Part shown: in pieces, positions 43,985 to 53,956 of the stretch | Layout: every line of letters begins with the position of its first letter | Numbering within the stretch: the stretch's first letter is position 1 | Origin: Bacteroidales bacterium | Lineage (GTDB): Bacteria > Bacteroidota > Bacteroidia > Bacteroidales > P3 | DNA: 64,000 nucleotides | Direction of reading: 5' to 3' | Assembly: GCA_017561155.1 (NCBI GenBank) | Contig: JAFZDP010000029.1 | Coordinates: 1 to 64,000, forward strand | Program-made: the position numbers and the translations under genes | Notes under the pieces: model-generated | What the model was told of the DNA's origin: nothing | The model's input: only the letters and a program-made list of their open reading frames with translations | Databases searched by the model: none

Positions 43985-45484
43985 TTATATTTTCTTGCTG
44001 TTGTTCGACACATCAGCATTAGTTTCCCAATGGAATGGCTCGAAAGCTTCGCCTTCTTTAAGTTGATTCCACGAAGGTTTTCTCATTTTGTATATAAGGA
44101 ATGGAGCTGCAACCACTATAATAGCACCGATAATCAATACCGAAAACCATACTGCCGGGCTACCACTTGGTATCTGACTTGGAGGTATGAAACTCAAACA
44201 GAATGCCAACAAACTACCTGCAAATCCCAATCCGCCTATTATCCACATAAAAATATTACTTCCTAGTTTGAATGGTCGTGGAGTGTTTTTCATCTTGTAT
44301 CGCAAAGCTATAGCTGCCGAAAACATCAACATATACATTATAAGATACAACAACACTGTAAGCTGAGAAAGTATTTGATAGAAAGTTTGTACCGACGGCA
44401 TTACAACGAATAATAAACTTAATATTGTCACCACGCAACCTTGAACAAGAAGAATGTTTCGTTGTACACCATTTTCGTTGGTTTTTTGTAAAAAAGGAGG
44501 CAAATAACCGGCTTTGCCCACACTCAACAACCCTTTGCTAGGACCACTGATCCAAGTAAGTACACAAGCCAAAACACCAAAACTCAACGCAATTGCTATT
44601 ATTGGGCTTAACCATGGAGCGTGTATGTATCTAAAATATCCGTCGAAACCGGTCAAAAGACTTTGTGTAAGGTTTATATCCTTTTGAGGTATGATGATAC
44701 CCAACGAGAATGTTCCTAAAATGAATATAAGCACAGTGATAAGAGCACCTGTGAATACTGCTTTGGGGTAGTTTTTGGAAGGATTGTCAACATCTTTAAC
44801 GTGCACACCGCTCATTTCCATACCGGCAAAGAACAAGAATATACTAGATGCCAATACAATATTGTTTAAATTTGTAAGGTCGGGGAAGAAATTGCCACCA
44901 AAATTCATCTGGCTTACACCACCCGAAGCCAAATAGATAATAGCAAGCAATATAAGCAAACAAGCAGGAATAATAGTACCTACCAAGCCCCCTATCTTGC
45001 TTATCTTACCTACCCAGCCCAAGCCTTTCATACAAATAAAAGTTGCCAACCAATAAATAACAAGTACCACCACTAAGGTGTATAGCCTATTGGAAGCCAA
45101 AGTCATATCGGCTGAAGGGTTTAAACCTATAAAAGCAATGGCCACAGCACCAAAAGTAAGCACTGTCGGATACCATATTGTGCTTTGTACCCATTGCAAC
45201 CATATAGCCACAAAGCCCAAACGTTTACCGAAAGCTTCGCCTACCCATCGGAACACACCGCCCTGTTTGTCTTGAAACATTGCTGCCAATTCGGCAGCCA
45301 CCAACGATGTTGGGATAAGGAATACAACAGCAGCAAACAGATAGTAGAACGCCGAACTCAATCCATATTCAGCTTCGGCAGGCAAGCCTCTCAAACTAAC
45401 TACAGCTGTCACGTTCATAATAGCCAAAGTAAACACACTCAATTTGGCCGTATTGTTTTTTGTTTTTAATGTTGAAGTTGACAT
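43985..45484 (-). CDS. APC-family amino-acid permease (GadC-like)
   Basis: 499 residues, about 12 membrane segments. Opening VVSLRGLPAEAEYGLS and QGGVFRWVGEAFGKR, then FFAGMEMSGVHVKDVDNP, fit the glutamate:GABA antiporter-like branch of the amino acid-polyamine-organocation family. No glutamate decarboxylase is next to it, so the substrate is uncertain. The C-terminal tail after the last span is cytosolic and could be a pH plug as in GadC. Confidence 0.85.
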   Translation of the reverse strand: MSTSTLKTKNNTAKLSVFTLAIMNVTAVVSLRGLPAEAEYGLSSAFYYLFAAVVFLIPTSLVAAELAAMFQDKQGGVFRWVGEAFGKRLGFVAIWLQWVQSTIWYPTVLTFGAVAIAFIGLNPSADMTLASNRLYTLVVVLVIYWLATFICMKGLGWVGKISKIGGLVGTIIPACLLILLAIIYLASGGVSQMNFGGNFFPDLTNLNNIVLASSIFLFFAGMEMSGVHVKDVDNPSKNYPKAVFTGALITVLIFILGTFSLGIIIPQKDINLTQSLLTGFDGYFRYIHAPWLSPIIAIALSFGVLACVLTWISGPSKGLLSVGKAGYLPPFLQKTNENGVQRNILLVQGCVVTILSLLFVVMPSVQTFYQILSQLTVLLYLIMYMLMFSAAIALRYKMKNTPRPFKLGSNIFMWIIGGLGFAGSLLAFCLSFIPPSQIPSGSPAVWFSVLIIGAIIVVAAPFLIYKMRKPSWNQLKEGEAFEPFHWETNADVSNNSKKI

Positions 45485-45578
45485 AATTCTTTCGTTTTCA
45501 TTAGTATTTAATTTATTTTACTGTCGAGATTATAAAACATTGGCAATATAGTTTTGTTCAAGGAAAAAGCAATAAAAA

Positions 45579-45602
45579 AGCGGAATGTAAAACACTCCGC
45601 TT
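45579..45602. terminator. Hairpin downstream of the FISUMP lipoprotein gene
   Basis: AAGCGGA pairs with TCCGCTT around ATGTAAAACAC; T-rich on the minus side. It lies in the gap between the lipoprotein gene and the permease gene. Confidence 0.6.
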
Positions 45603-45633
45603 ACTAAAAACAAACATAATTAATTCACATTTT

Positions 45634-46269
45634 TCACTCTGCTACAGGTCGTATTTGCATACCATCGTAACGTCTGCAACAAGATATATTTCGATCGCCT
45701 GTCATGAAGTTTAAATAGAATGATCTTTCTACATCTTCTTCGTCGGGAGTTGAAGTCCAGTAATAGCCATTTTCGTCAACTCGCAAAGTCGAAGTACCTG
45801 TCTTCCATCCTCCTGCCGGCAAAAATATAGTATTCTCGTTGACACCGGTTATTAGATATCCATAAGTATTACCATTTTTCATCCATTTCCAACTACAATT
45901 ATTTATCAGTTCTTCAAACTCTGTTTTTGTTGGCATTCTCCAGGGGCCACCCCATTTTGCATTAGCAACATCCACCAAGGGATTAGCCGATATATCCCCC
46001 ATTTGTTTACCAAATGTTGTACAATTAGCATCGGTATAATCCGATTTAGTTTCTAGCTCTCCCCATGCATAATAATGCCCGGTGTTGGTAGCTGATGCAG
46101 CACCTACATTGCAAGTTGCCCACTTCACACTAAGACCTAAGTCGACATATTCATGACCATTAATTAAACCCACTTCTGTTTCATCTTCAGTTTTGTCAGT
46201 ACAAGCAAACATAGCTAACGATGTTGCTATAATTGCCAAACAAGTTATTTTTATTGCAATTTTATTCAT
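45634..46269 (-). CDS. FISUMP-type lipoprotein
   Basis: 211 residues. Lipoprotein signal with lipobox LAMFACTD. The mature part has the hallmark FISUMP-like pattern: HEYVDLGLSVKWATCNVG, GHYYAWGELE, WRMPTKTEFEEL and RRYDGMQIRPV. Such proteins are common, often surface-exposed, in gut and oral Bacteroidales; role unknown. A small hairpin (CCTCAT/ATGAGG, 46293-46310) sits in the leader. Confidence 0.85.
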   Translation of the reverse strand: MNKIAIKITCLAIIATSLAMFACTDKTEDETEVGLINGHEYVDLGLSVKWATCNVGAASATNTGHYYAWGELETKSDYTDANCTTFGKQMGDISANPLVDVANAKWGGPWRMPTKTEFEELINNCSWKWMKNGNTYGYLITGVNENTIFLPAGGWKTGTSTLRVDENGYYWTSTPDEEDVERSFYLNFMTGDRNISCCRRYDGMQIRPVAE

Positions 46270-47326
46270 AGTTTTAATGTTTATATATTAGACCTCATCC
46301 TTACATGAGGTTATTACTTTATTTACTTTTAAATCTTAAAATTCTATGTAATATTTACTTTGATATACATAGTTTGTCTTATTTATTTATTCAGTTTTGT
46401 TAGTATTTAGTTTTGTTACTTGTCTTACTTTTCCTGGTATTCAACCTCCTTTCCGGTTTAGTATTATTCTCGTTTTTATTGTCAAGATTTCTGTATATAA
46501 AAGCTTTTAAATTACATCTCAACCACAATATGCTTGTTTTTTAGTTATCCTATTATTCAAATTTAATACCTAATTACATATTTAGTTTCCGGTGTTTCAT
46601 TTATCCTTTTCAGAGTTTTTTCGTATATAACGACGGAGAAAAAACTTTTTTAGTTGTTAATCGAGAGTTAAAGATTTGATAAAAAATCATAACAAGATTC
46701 GAATAGAAAGTAAATGTTTTCCGAATAAAACAGTGTTTCATGTCGAATAAAAGGCGTCATAAATACGATATAAAATATAATTTTCCTCATTAACATATTA
46801 ATAAAATTCCCATATTTTAACATCGATTGATTTAACACGAAAAATGGCGTATTTTTCCGAAGAAACATACCGAAATGCGTATAATCAAACTACGAAGGCT
46901 TTGGAAAATTAAGCAATTGATTACCAGAAAGTATTATTTTCTATACTTGCTCTAAAAAATGCTTAGACAATTAAAATATACCGCCAACACGATGGCGATA
47001 TACCAACATCCGGACGAAACCCTATCATCAACGGGATGAAACCCGGGTATCTTCGCGATGAAAGTATATGGTTTTGGTGTAGAAATCGGAGTACTTAGCA
47101 CTAAAAACTATGGTATTTACGACGTCTAAGTATGGTAACTTCATCTTGTATTTAACATTTAAAAATTTCCTTTAATATTTACATTCATTCAAAATACTAC
47201 TGTTTTACCTCTGCCAAGAAAATATATCAACGATTATAAAAGGCAGATATTATCGCTACAAAAAGCCTGTCAAGACACATCGCAAGACTGCCTATTGAAA
47301 GACAATACTAACAATACAGACAAAAA
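46270..47326. other. Long intergenic region, no gene supported
   Basis: About 1.06 kb, mostly AT-rich. The segment near 46975-47125 is richer in G and C than its surroundings and holds short complementary pieces (CGCCA/TGGCG, ACTTAG/CTAAGT, and ATCAACGGGATGAAACCCGG), which could be a structured RNA, but no promoter box is found. The one open frame of 66 codons (46668-46868, minus) is AT-rich and not protein-like. Confidence 0.4.
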
Positions 47327-47362
47327 AAATAGGGCAGAAACTTGTAAGCCTCTACCCTATTT
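47327..47362 (-). terminator. Terminator of the B12 operon
   Basis: AAATAGGG(C)AGA pairs with TCTACCCTATTT, with a run of T on the minus strand, 56 bp after the T9SS gene stop. Confidence 0.78.
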
Positions 47363-47418
47363 CCTATATGTATATTGATTTTTTTGTGTTGCTTGATTGC
47401 CTATATTTGTATCAAGAA

Positions 47419-49830
47419 TTATTTTCTTCCTACAACTATTTTATAGTATTTGTCTTCTACTTTAAATACATATACACCTGCATTCCAATCCATGGTATTC
47501 AATCTATATGTATTGGTAGGAATAGTTTCGTCCATTATCATTTGTCCGTACACATTGTATACTTTCATATTTTTACCTTCCAAGTTTTCTATATTCAAAT
47601 AGTCTACTGTTGGGTTTGGATACAATCTGACATTGCTGTATTCTATATTATCTTCGATAGACACTCTGTTTTCGTTTATAACACATACGCCGGTCAAATC
47701 GAAACCACCCGAAGCCAAGTTGGTTGGATATGGATCGTTTATAATATTTCCAAAAGCATCGTAGCTTGCATATTCAGGATCTACACTGCCTACTACGTCG
47801 ATAATTTTCACATAAGTAATGTTGTTAATATCGATATTTGCACTGTCGTGTAGCTCATCTAAATCAAATGGAGTTCCCCAACCCACGCGATATTTTCCGG
47901 CCAAATTGTTTATATTGGTAGCATCGATAGTTCCATTGCTACCTACTTGTACATTCGAAGGAGTCAATGATGTAGCAGGAAATCTTACAAAGTTTTCTCC
48001 ATCAGAACTTACTTCAACAAATGCCAACTCAAGGAAATAATCGTCGAACGAGTTTTCGAAAACAGCAAAATCAAAACCTTCGCCATTTTTAATTGGGTGT
48101 TCAAAGGTAAGTATTGCATATCCACCATCGCCCAAACTTACTGCAGAGGTAGTAGTTTCGGAAGCTGCACCAATTGCATTTTGTTCTGTTCCATGAGTAA
48201 CAGTATTTCCTTGTAATGCTATATCCATATATCCGCGAGATACGCTACATGCAGTTGCCCAATTTTTAATTCTAGCATCTTGATAATGAACAGCGGTACA
48301 ACCTTCTGTTCCCACTATGCCACAAAAACGGTTTAGATCAGGGTTGCTTACTGCCACTGTTGGAAGCTCGTTCCAATAAGCTTGGTTTGTTTCCATATTA
48401 TATCCACCGCAGAAATAGTCGCCACAAGTAACAACATCATTGTTGTTTACAACATAAGTGTTGTAATAGTCGTATGGGAAAACACCATTAACACTGTACA
48501 TAGCATAACCTTCCATTGTGAAAGAAAGAGTATAATCGCTGCCGTTATAAGCAATATTATTTATACCTCCATCAATAAATTCCACTTCCAAACGATCGTC
48601 TGCATTGTCTACAGCAACAAGCATATCAGCCACAGTGATAGTGTTATCGCCATTCCAACGATATCCCCATGCCAATCCGATATATTCGTTAGCCTGAGCA
48701 TTTGCCACGAAATTGACAGTTAGCAAAGCTTCGTTTGTTCCTTCTCCAACCCAATATTCTATTTCTTCCGGAGTTATAACAGGTATGTATGGATTTTCGG
48801 GGTCTTGAGGGCGTTCTGCAGGTATAGTAACAGGAGTTATTTCTTTCAACCAAACATACGAATAGCTGGTATAACTTCCAAAAGTAGGATCGTTTATCAC
48901 CACCGAATCAAATATTGTAGCACTAGCAAGATCGCCCCATTTTACGAAATCTGTGTTTTTTACATATTGTTGGTCGTATCCAAGTGCGGCACCTATACCA
49001 TTAATATTATACATCCAGTAGCTACCTTGGGTAGTAGATAACAATGTAGTACTATCTGTATATACTATATCGGCTATACCATACGAGTTTGGAATATAAG
49101 CAAGACGGTAGTCGTAGTTTACAATAGTATCTATTACACTTTTCACAGTAATACTATCTTGAGAGAAACGAACGCCCCAAGCCAAAGCAGTGTCAGGATT
49201 GTTCCAGTTGATTGCAAAAACAAGTTCGTTGTTACCATTACCAACCCAATACACTATATTTTCCGTTGCAATAGTAGCATCTGTCAACAATACAGTATCG
49301 TCGTCATCATCACTTCCACCACCGGTAGAGCCATTAGGATCAGATACCGGAGTTGTTGTAGTTGCTGTAAACATACAACCATCAGAGAATTCTACAACAT
49401 CACCATTTACCAAGGTTTGGCCGCTTACTCCTCCTGCCCAGTCTCCATTTACATTGTAACACCAATACAATTCGGTGGGCAAATTGCAAGTACCATCGTA
49501 GTAAGAAATATCGCTGATAAATCCTGCTGACACACCTGATATTGAAAGGCGAGCATCGGCATTGTCTATATCCAAAAGCATGTCTGCTGCTGTTTTAGAA
49601 CCATTCCATCTGTAACCCCAAGCCAAGCTTTGAGCCGGAGATGATTCGTCCCAACTTATAATTAATATAGCCTCATTACTTCCACTTCCTATCCAACACT
49701 GAATATCTGATGTAGAGATAGTTGGTGTTTTAGTTGATACATCACCCGACTTTGGGTGGTTGAAATTTTGAGCAAAAGCTCCCGCTATCGACATCGCAAG
49801 CGACATCAATAAAACACTGATTTTCTTCAT
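47419..49830 (-). CDS. Large T9SS-exported protein in the B12 operon
   Basis: 803 residues. Signal peptide (MKKISVLLMSLAMSIAGAFA), then three related domains (about 40-155, 188-330, 352-475) marked by YWVGNGNNE/YWVGEGTNEALL and LAWGYRWNG, joined by acidic Gly-rich linkers (GSTGGGSDDDDD). Residues about 495-715 are a different domain (FDFAVFENSFDDYFLELAF, FDLDELHDSANIDINNITYV). The last 75 are a T9SS sorting domain (VRLYPNPTVDYLNIENL, GVYVFKV). Third gene after the B12 riboswitch, so a surface part of cobalamin capture is likely. The exact role is unknown. Confidence 0.82.
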   Translation of the reverse strand: MKKISVLLMSLAMSIAGAFAQNFNHPKSGDVSTKTPTISTSDIQCWIGSGSNEAILIISWDESSPAQSLAWGYRWNGSKTAADMLLDIDNADARLSISGVSAGFISDISYYDGTCNLPTELYWCYNVNGDWAGGVSGQTLVNGDVVEFSDGCMFTATTTTPVSDPNGSTGGGSDDDDDTVLLTDATIATENIVYWVGNGNNELVFAINWNNPDTALAWGVRFSQDSITVKSVIDTIVNYDYRLAYIPNSYGIADIVYTDSTTLLSTTQGSYWMYNINGIGAALGYDQQYVKNTDFVKWGDLASATIFDSVVINDPTFGSYTSYSYVWLKEITPVTIPAERPQDPENPYIPVITPEEIEYWVGEGTNEALLTVNFVANAQANEYIGLAWGYRWNGDNTITVADMLVAVDNADDRLEVEFIDGGINNIAYNGSDYTLSFTMEGYAMYSVNGVFPYDYYNTYVVNNNDVVTCGDYFCGGYNMETNQAYWNELPTVAVSNPDLNRFCGIVGTEGCTAVHYQDARIKNWATACSVSRGYMDIALQGNTVTHGTEQNAIGAASETTTSAVSLGDGGYAILTFEHPIKNGEGFDFAVFENSFDDYFLELAFVEVSSDGENFVRFPATSLTPSNVQVGSNGTIDATNINNLAGKYRVGWGTPFDLDELHDSANIDINNITYVKIIDVVGSVDPEYASYDAFGNIINDPYPTNLASGGFDLTGVCVINENRVSIEDNIEYSNVRLYPNPTVDYLNIENLEGKNMKVYNVYGQMIMDETIPTNTYRLNTMDWNAGVYVFKVEDKYYKIVVGRK

Positions 49831-49964
49831 CTTTTTCTAATTAATTTAAATATTAATTATTTCATTCAAAATTTGCTTTGTCAGTTAAAAAAGAAGGGCT
49901 ATTCCGAGGTAATCACACCCCTCTTTCACAAAAAATAAAATAAAATATATAGACATTCCTAATA

Positions 49965-51044
49965 TTATAGGAAAACAATCTTCGATGGTCCTATTCCGCA
50001 TTCATGCTTGTCCAACATAGCTACACCTTTTGCATCAAATACATACACTTCGCCATTGGTTTGATAGTTTTGAGCATCGGTGATGTATACGTTTTGTGTT
50101 TTAGGATCGATAGCAATACCATAAGGTGAAACAAGAACTTGATCTGCACTACTCCAAGGTGTGGTAACGAATGTAGAAAGATTCAATTTTGTATATACTT
50201 GTTGTCCCGAAGTCCAACTATAACTATAAACAATTGCATATTCATTGTTGTATACTGCAAAATTGCTAACCTCGATATCAAGTTTTTCTACTTGTTCTGT
50301 AGCAACATCAAGAATACTTAAACTCGAAGGAATATTTGCGTAGTTACCATTGCACGAAACCATAATTCGTCCTTCTCCTATAGGAACAACAGTTTTAGGA
50401 TTCAAACCTATGGTTATAGTTTTCTCTACCTGGAAAGTAGAAAGATTTATAACTGTAAGTACCGAATCATAAATCATGCTACCTGTACCTGTCTGCGACC
50501 ATGCATTAGCAACATATAAATATCCATCTATCGCACACAAGTCTTCACATTTTCCACCTTCTATCTGGCATTCAGCCACTATATTCAATGTGGCAGTATC
50601 TATCTTTACCACAGATTTATCGTAGCACGACACATAAGCATAGCCTTCATAAAAAGCTACTTCGCGTGGTTGCTTACCGGTAAGTAGCACTTGTTTTACC
50701 GACATGCCGGTATTTTTGTCTATCACCTCCAACGTGTTCGAAGTATTCATTATTACATACACTTTACCACCATAAACCTCAATATCATTTCCAACATCGC
50801 CTAACCCACGACCATTTTTATTGCTGAAATAATCGTTTGTAATAGTCTTTTCTTCGGGAGAATATCTGCTAAGTTCAGCATCATTTCCACCCCAAACACC
50901 TTCATTTAGGATATAAACACGTCCGACCGAGCTACTCGAATTGGGTGTTACATCGTCATTACCATCTCCATTTTCTCCACAAGAAAACATTGTCATAGCA
51001 CTTAATGCCAGCACCGAAAATAGTTTAAATGAAATTCTTCTCAT
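49965..51044 (-). CDS. btuG: BtuG-like surface lipoprotein (beta-propeller, DUF5074/YncE-like)
   Basis: 359 residues. Lipoprotein signal with Cys in MTMFSCGENG. The mature part is a beta-propeller of YncE-like repeats (VYILNEGVWGGND at the start, VYVIMNTSNTLEVIDKNTG, YVSCYDKSVVKIDTATL, VYITDAQNYQTNGEVYVFD). BtuG proteins bind cobalamin very tightly at the cell surface and sit on the BtuB receptor. Position 15 bp after the receptor gene, under a B12 riboswitch, supports this. Confidence 0.82.
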   Translation of the reverse strand: MRRISFKLFSVLALSAMTMFSCGENGDGNDDVTPNSSSSVGRVYILNEGVWGGNDAELSRYSPEEKTITNDYFSNKNGRGLGDVGNDIEVYGGKVYVIMNTSNTLEVIDKNTGMSVKQVLLTGKQPREVAFYEGYAYVSCYDKSVVKIDTATLNIVAECQIEGGKCEDLCAIDGYLYVANAWSQTGTGSMIYDSVLTVINLSTFQVEKTITIGLNPKTVVPIGEGRIMVSCNGNYANIPSSLSILDVATEQVEKLDIEVSNFAVYNNEYAIVYSYSWTSGQQVYTKLNLSTFVTTPWSSADQVLVSPYGIAIDPKTQNVYITDAQNYQTNGEVYVFDAKGVAMLDKHECGIGPSKIVFL

Positions 51045-51059
51045 ATTATTGTTTTAATT

Positions 51060-53069
51060 TTAAAATGAATAACTAATGTTTACTTTATAATTTCTTCCCA
51101 TCATTGGGTAATTCTTTATCACTTCGTATTGCACATCAAAAATATTGATACATTGCAGCTTTAATTGTAACAATCGTCTATTTCCAAAATCCCATTTTTT
51201 GGCAAGCAACATACTCTGCTCTACATACCCTTCCATCAAGTTGTTTGGTGTATTCTGTGCCATTCTGTATCTATCGCCTACCAATGTTGCATTGTAACCT
51301 AAATCTACATAGGGGTTTTCTAAATATAATGCCAATCCACCTGAATGTTTTGGAGTGTATGGTATTTGTTGGTTGTAGGTTTTGGAGCTTGCAGCTGTCT
51401 TATCCAATGCACTTTGATAGGAGTAATTGACAGCTGCCGACAAGGTATAATTTTGAGCGAAGGATGATAATGAGACCTCTACCTTGGCATCAAGCCCCCA
51501 AATATCTACACGACCTATATTCATCATACTCCACAAAAATAGATTTTGCGAAGGTATAGCTATAATCTTATCTGTAACTCTATTATAATACCAGTCAACG
51601 GTAGTAGTAACAAAGCTATAATCATTTATATTACCTATATACGACACACCTACATTGTTCTGCAAAGCCTTTTCCGGATTCAAATCCTTGGCAATTGTAT
51701 AGTAGTACATCTCGTTGAAATTTGGTATTCTATAGTTCTCTTTGAAAAAGTAACGAATGCGAAAGTTTTGCTTATCAAAAGGCTTTATCGACAATCCCAA
51801 ATATGGTGAAAAACGTTGATAATCTTTTACAAAAGTATCGCATACAAACTCGTTGATTGTAGTGGAAAGAATATTCATGGCAATGCTGAAAACTTTATTA
51901 CTATAAGCTCCGGCCAACACATTCAACCACGACAAACGATACACATCGTTATTGTTTTCCAAATTAGAAATCAATGTATTCACAGCACCATCGGTGTTAA
52001 ACGAAAGCTTAACACCACTTGGTATACTATACATTACACTACCCGATAAGTACCCCTCTGTTTGGGTATAATCATTTACAAGATGACCATCTGTATTCAA
52101 AGCAGCAGTATCTTCATATATACTATTAGAGTAATTGTATTTACCGTTTAGCTGAAAACGAATTTGTTCCGAGAGAATATTAAGGTAATTAAGCTGTACG
52201 AATGCTGTTTTGTCGTACAATCGTTCAGATGTTTTTTGGGTATAATAAGTTGTAGGTCCGGGTAGGTTTCGGTACGATTGATTGTAGTGTACTTTAGCTG
52301 TAAGCTTTTGCGACTTGGTTATATTGTAAAACAAGTTTGCATCCACTACTCCCATTCTTACCTCAGAGTTTTTTCTATATTCTACCGAACTGCTATCAGT
52401 TCTGTCTTGTGTGTAATATAATGTGAATGGATAATCGCCATCCGATGTGAGTGCCGAAGCCCAAAGAGTAAGTGATAACTTTTTATTTATCTGTCTCGAC
52501 AACGACAACGAAGGGTTCAAAAGTCCAAACGAACCAAAATCGAACGACAGATTTGCATTAGTCTTTTTGTTCCAGAAGCGCGGTTCTTTTGTCTGTATAT
52601 CTATAACATTGCCTGCTGCAAATGCTCGTGCTGTTTGGAATATATTATCGGTGTTTGCATTGGCAAAACTTATATAATCGACATTACCCAACAAGAATTT
52701 ACCCAAATCTATCTGCCCATTCTGACAATCACTAACTGCAACGCCATCTATGGTAAGCGTAGAAAACTGACTACCCAAACCTCGCGCCGACACCGTTTTT
52801 ATACCACCCACTCCGCCATAATCTTTCACAACTACACTATTTAGTTGCTTGACAGCATCCGACAATTGGGTAGCATTTATGCGTTCCAACTTTTCGTTGG
52901 AAATAACCTGTACGGGAGTTTGCGATCTAACCTCAGATGGAGATACTTTAGCTCGCACTCTTACTTCCTTCAATTGCTTCTGCTTTATAGTATCTGTTTG
53001 TCCTATACAGCAACAGGTCGGTAGCATTACAACAATAGCTATTATGGCTATTTGTTTTACCCTTTTCAT
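51060..53069 (-). CDS. btuB: BtuB-like TonB-dependent receptor
   Basis: 669 residues. Signal peptide, then a plug domain (TPVQVISNEKLERINATQLS, VKDYGGVGGIKTVSARGLGS) and a beta-barrel ending in KVNISYSF with the terminal Phe needed for outer-membrane assembly. It imports cobalamin using TonB energy. The cobalamin riboswitch upstream is the main reason for the substrate call. First gene of the operon. Confidence 0.88.
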   Translation of the reverse strand: MKRVKQIAIIAIVVMLPTCCCIGQTDTIKQKQLKEVRVRAKVSPSEVRSQTPVQVISNEKLERINATQLSDAVKQLNSVVVKDYGGVGGIKTVSARGLGSQFSTLTIDGVAVSDCQNGQIDLGKFLLGNVDYISFANANTDNIFQTARAFAAGNVIDIQTKEPRFWNKKTNANLSFDFGSFGLLNPSLSLSRQINKKLSLTLWASALTSDGDYPFTLYYTQDRTDSSSVEYRKNSEVRMGVVDANLFYNITKSQKLTAKVHYNQSYRNLPGPTTYYTQKTSERLYDKTAFVQLNYLNILSEQIRFQLNGKYNYSNSIYEDTAALNTDGHLVNDYTQTEGYLSGSVMYSIPSGVKLSFNTDGAVNTLISNLENNNDVYRLSWLNVLAGAYSNKVFSIAMNILSTTINEFVCDTFVKDYQRFSPYLGLSIKPFDKQNFRIRYFFKENYRIPNFNEMYYYTIAKDLNPEKALQNNVGVSYIGNINDYSFVTTTVDWYYNRVTDKIIAIPSQNLFLWSMMNIGRVDIWGLDAKVEVSLSSFAQNYTLSAAVNYSYQSALDKTAASSKTYNQQIPYTPKHSGGLALYLENPYVDLGYNATLVGDRYRMAQNTPNNLMEGYVEQSMLLAKKWDFGNRRLLQLKLQCINIFDVQYEVIKNYPMMGRNYKVNISYSF

Positions 53070-53165
53070 CTTGTTTTACTATTTTGACGTTCATAACCTT
53101 AGTTCAAAATAGCTTTCCAAAAATAGTGAAAAATCACAAAACGTTTGCATAGTTAAGTCTTTTTC

Positions 53166-53187
53166 AAGCTCTTTCCGCGAAAGCTTT
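53166..53187 (-). promoter_or_regulatory. Hairpin between riboswitch and btuB (possible expression platform)
   Basis: On the minus strand AAGCTTTC-GCG-GAAAGAGCTT can form a stem with one bulge after the riboswitch core. It may be the switching hairpin; the gap to btuB (53070-53165) is AT-rich. Confidence 0.45.
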
Positions 53188-53197
53188 TCTTTGTTTC

Positions 53198-53375
53198 AGA
53201 TTTGGCAGGTCTTCTGACTTACTCCCCCTCGGTTGCAGCCTTCCCATATTTCTTAACCAAAATACAGTGGCATTGGAGCGTACGTTGCAACCTCAGTTTA
53301 TATAAGAGCTTACAGCAGCGGGACTGTTTAGGATTTTCACCTAATTCCCTTTTGACATCTAAAACGGACGTTTTT
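53198..53375 (-). ncRNA. Cobalamin riboswitch
   Basis: On the minus strand all the conserved blocks occur in order: GGGAATTAGGTGAAAATCC, AGTCCCGCTGCTGTAA, GCCACTG, GGGAAGGC and the B12 box AGTCAGAAGACCTGCC (53205-53220 on the plus strand, reversed). Adenosyl- or related cobalamin binding would lower expression of the btuB-btuG-T9SS operon that follows. It belongs to the well-known class II-type core arrangement; the exact subclass cannot be set by eye. Confidence 0.95.
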
Positions 53376-53393
53376 CGATGACCAAATCGTGTG

Positions 53394-53425
53394 CAAAGTT
53401 ACATAGTTTTTCCAAACTACACAAA
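53394..53425 (-). promoter_or_regulatory. Promoter of the riboswitch transcript
   Basis: TTTG (53422-53425) and TAACTTTG (53394-53401) on the minus strand, 20 bp apart, just before the riboswitch. The stretch 53426-53612 shows nothing else. Confidence 0.8.
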
Positions 53426-53612
53426 AAATATTTTGCAAAACATGACAAATAAAAAATAGTATTCTGTAAATCAAAAAGATGATAAAGATAAAAAAATATG
53501 ATACAATATGTATTTAAACCTCAAAAAAGATATCGATTAGAATTTTGTAGCACATTTTCAGGCTATACTGCACCCTACAAATAATATTCAATATTATATG
53601 CCAATTTGGTTG

Positions 53613-53792
53613 TTACTTTCTGTTTTTCTTATCCATCGAAGGTAGTTTTTCGGGATCAATATGAGGATTTTTCTTCAAAAAATCTTCACGATATTTGTCT
53701 AGATTTCTACCGGCCAATTTGGGAAATAAATAGCCAATACAAATCTTATATCCTATATATAAAGCAATTAAAGCTACCAATGCATACAACAT
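53613..53792 (-). CDS. Small membrane protein, 59 residues
   Basis: 59 residues starting at the ATG at 53792. One N-terminal membrane segment (MLYALVALIALYIGYKICIG), then a charged cytosolic tail (LDKYREDFLKKNPHIDPEKL, ending KKNRK). A -7 box TATCTTTG lies at 53818-53825. The frame has normal codon use and membrane topology, so I think it is real. I do not recognise a family. Confidence 0.7.
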   Translation of the reverse strand: MLYALVALIALYIGYKICIGYLFPKLAGRNLDKYREDFLKKNPHIDPEKLPSMDKKNRK

Positions 53793-53817
53793 AATATTCT
53801 TCCTTATAGTGTTTGAG

Positions 53818-53825
53818 CAAAGATA
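53818..53825 (-). promoter_or_regulatory. -7 box of the 59-residue membrane protein gene
   Basis: TATCTTTG on the minus strand, 26 bp before the ATG. Confidence 0.5.
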
Positions 53826-53848
53826 ACGAGTGGCAAGATAAAAAATTG

Positions 53849-53880
53849 TTTGTTCGTATTGTTTTTTTTTAGTATCTTTG
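53849..53880 (+). promoter_or_regulatory. Promoter of the arginine-decarboxylase-like gene
   Basis: TTTG (53849-53852) and TATCTTTG (53873-53880), 20 bp apart. Confidence 0.8.
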
Positions 53881-53956
53881 CATTACGAAATAAGTAGTAA
53901 TTTAATTCATTTAGATTGAATAAAAATAGACAATCCAATTAAATCAGATTAATAAA

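Noticed and set aside
46668..46868. 66-codon gene on the minus strand
   Set aside because: AT-rich sequence with low-complexity Phe/Ile residues, no promoter box and no recognisable content.
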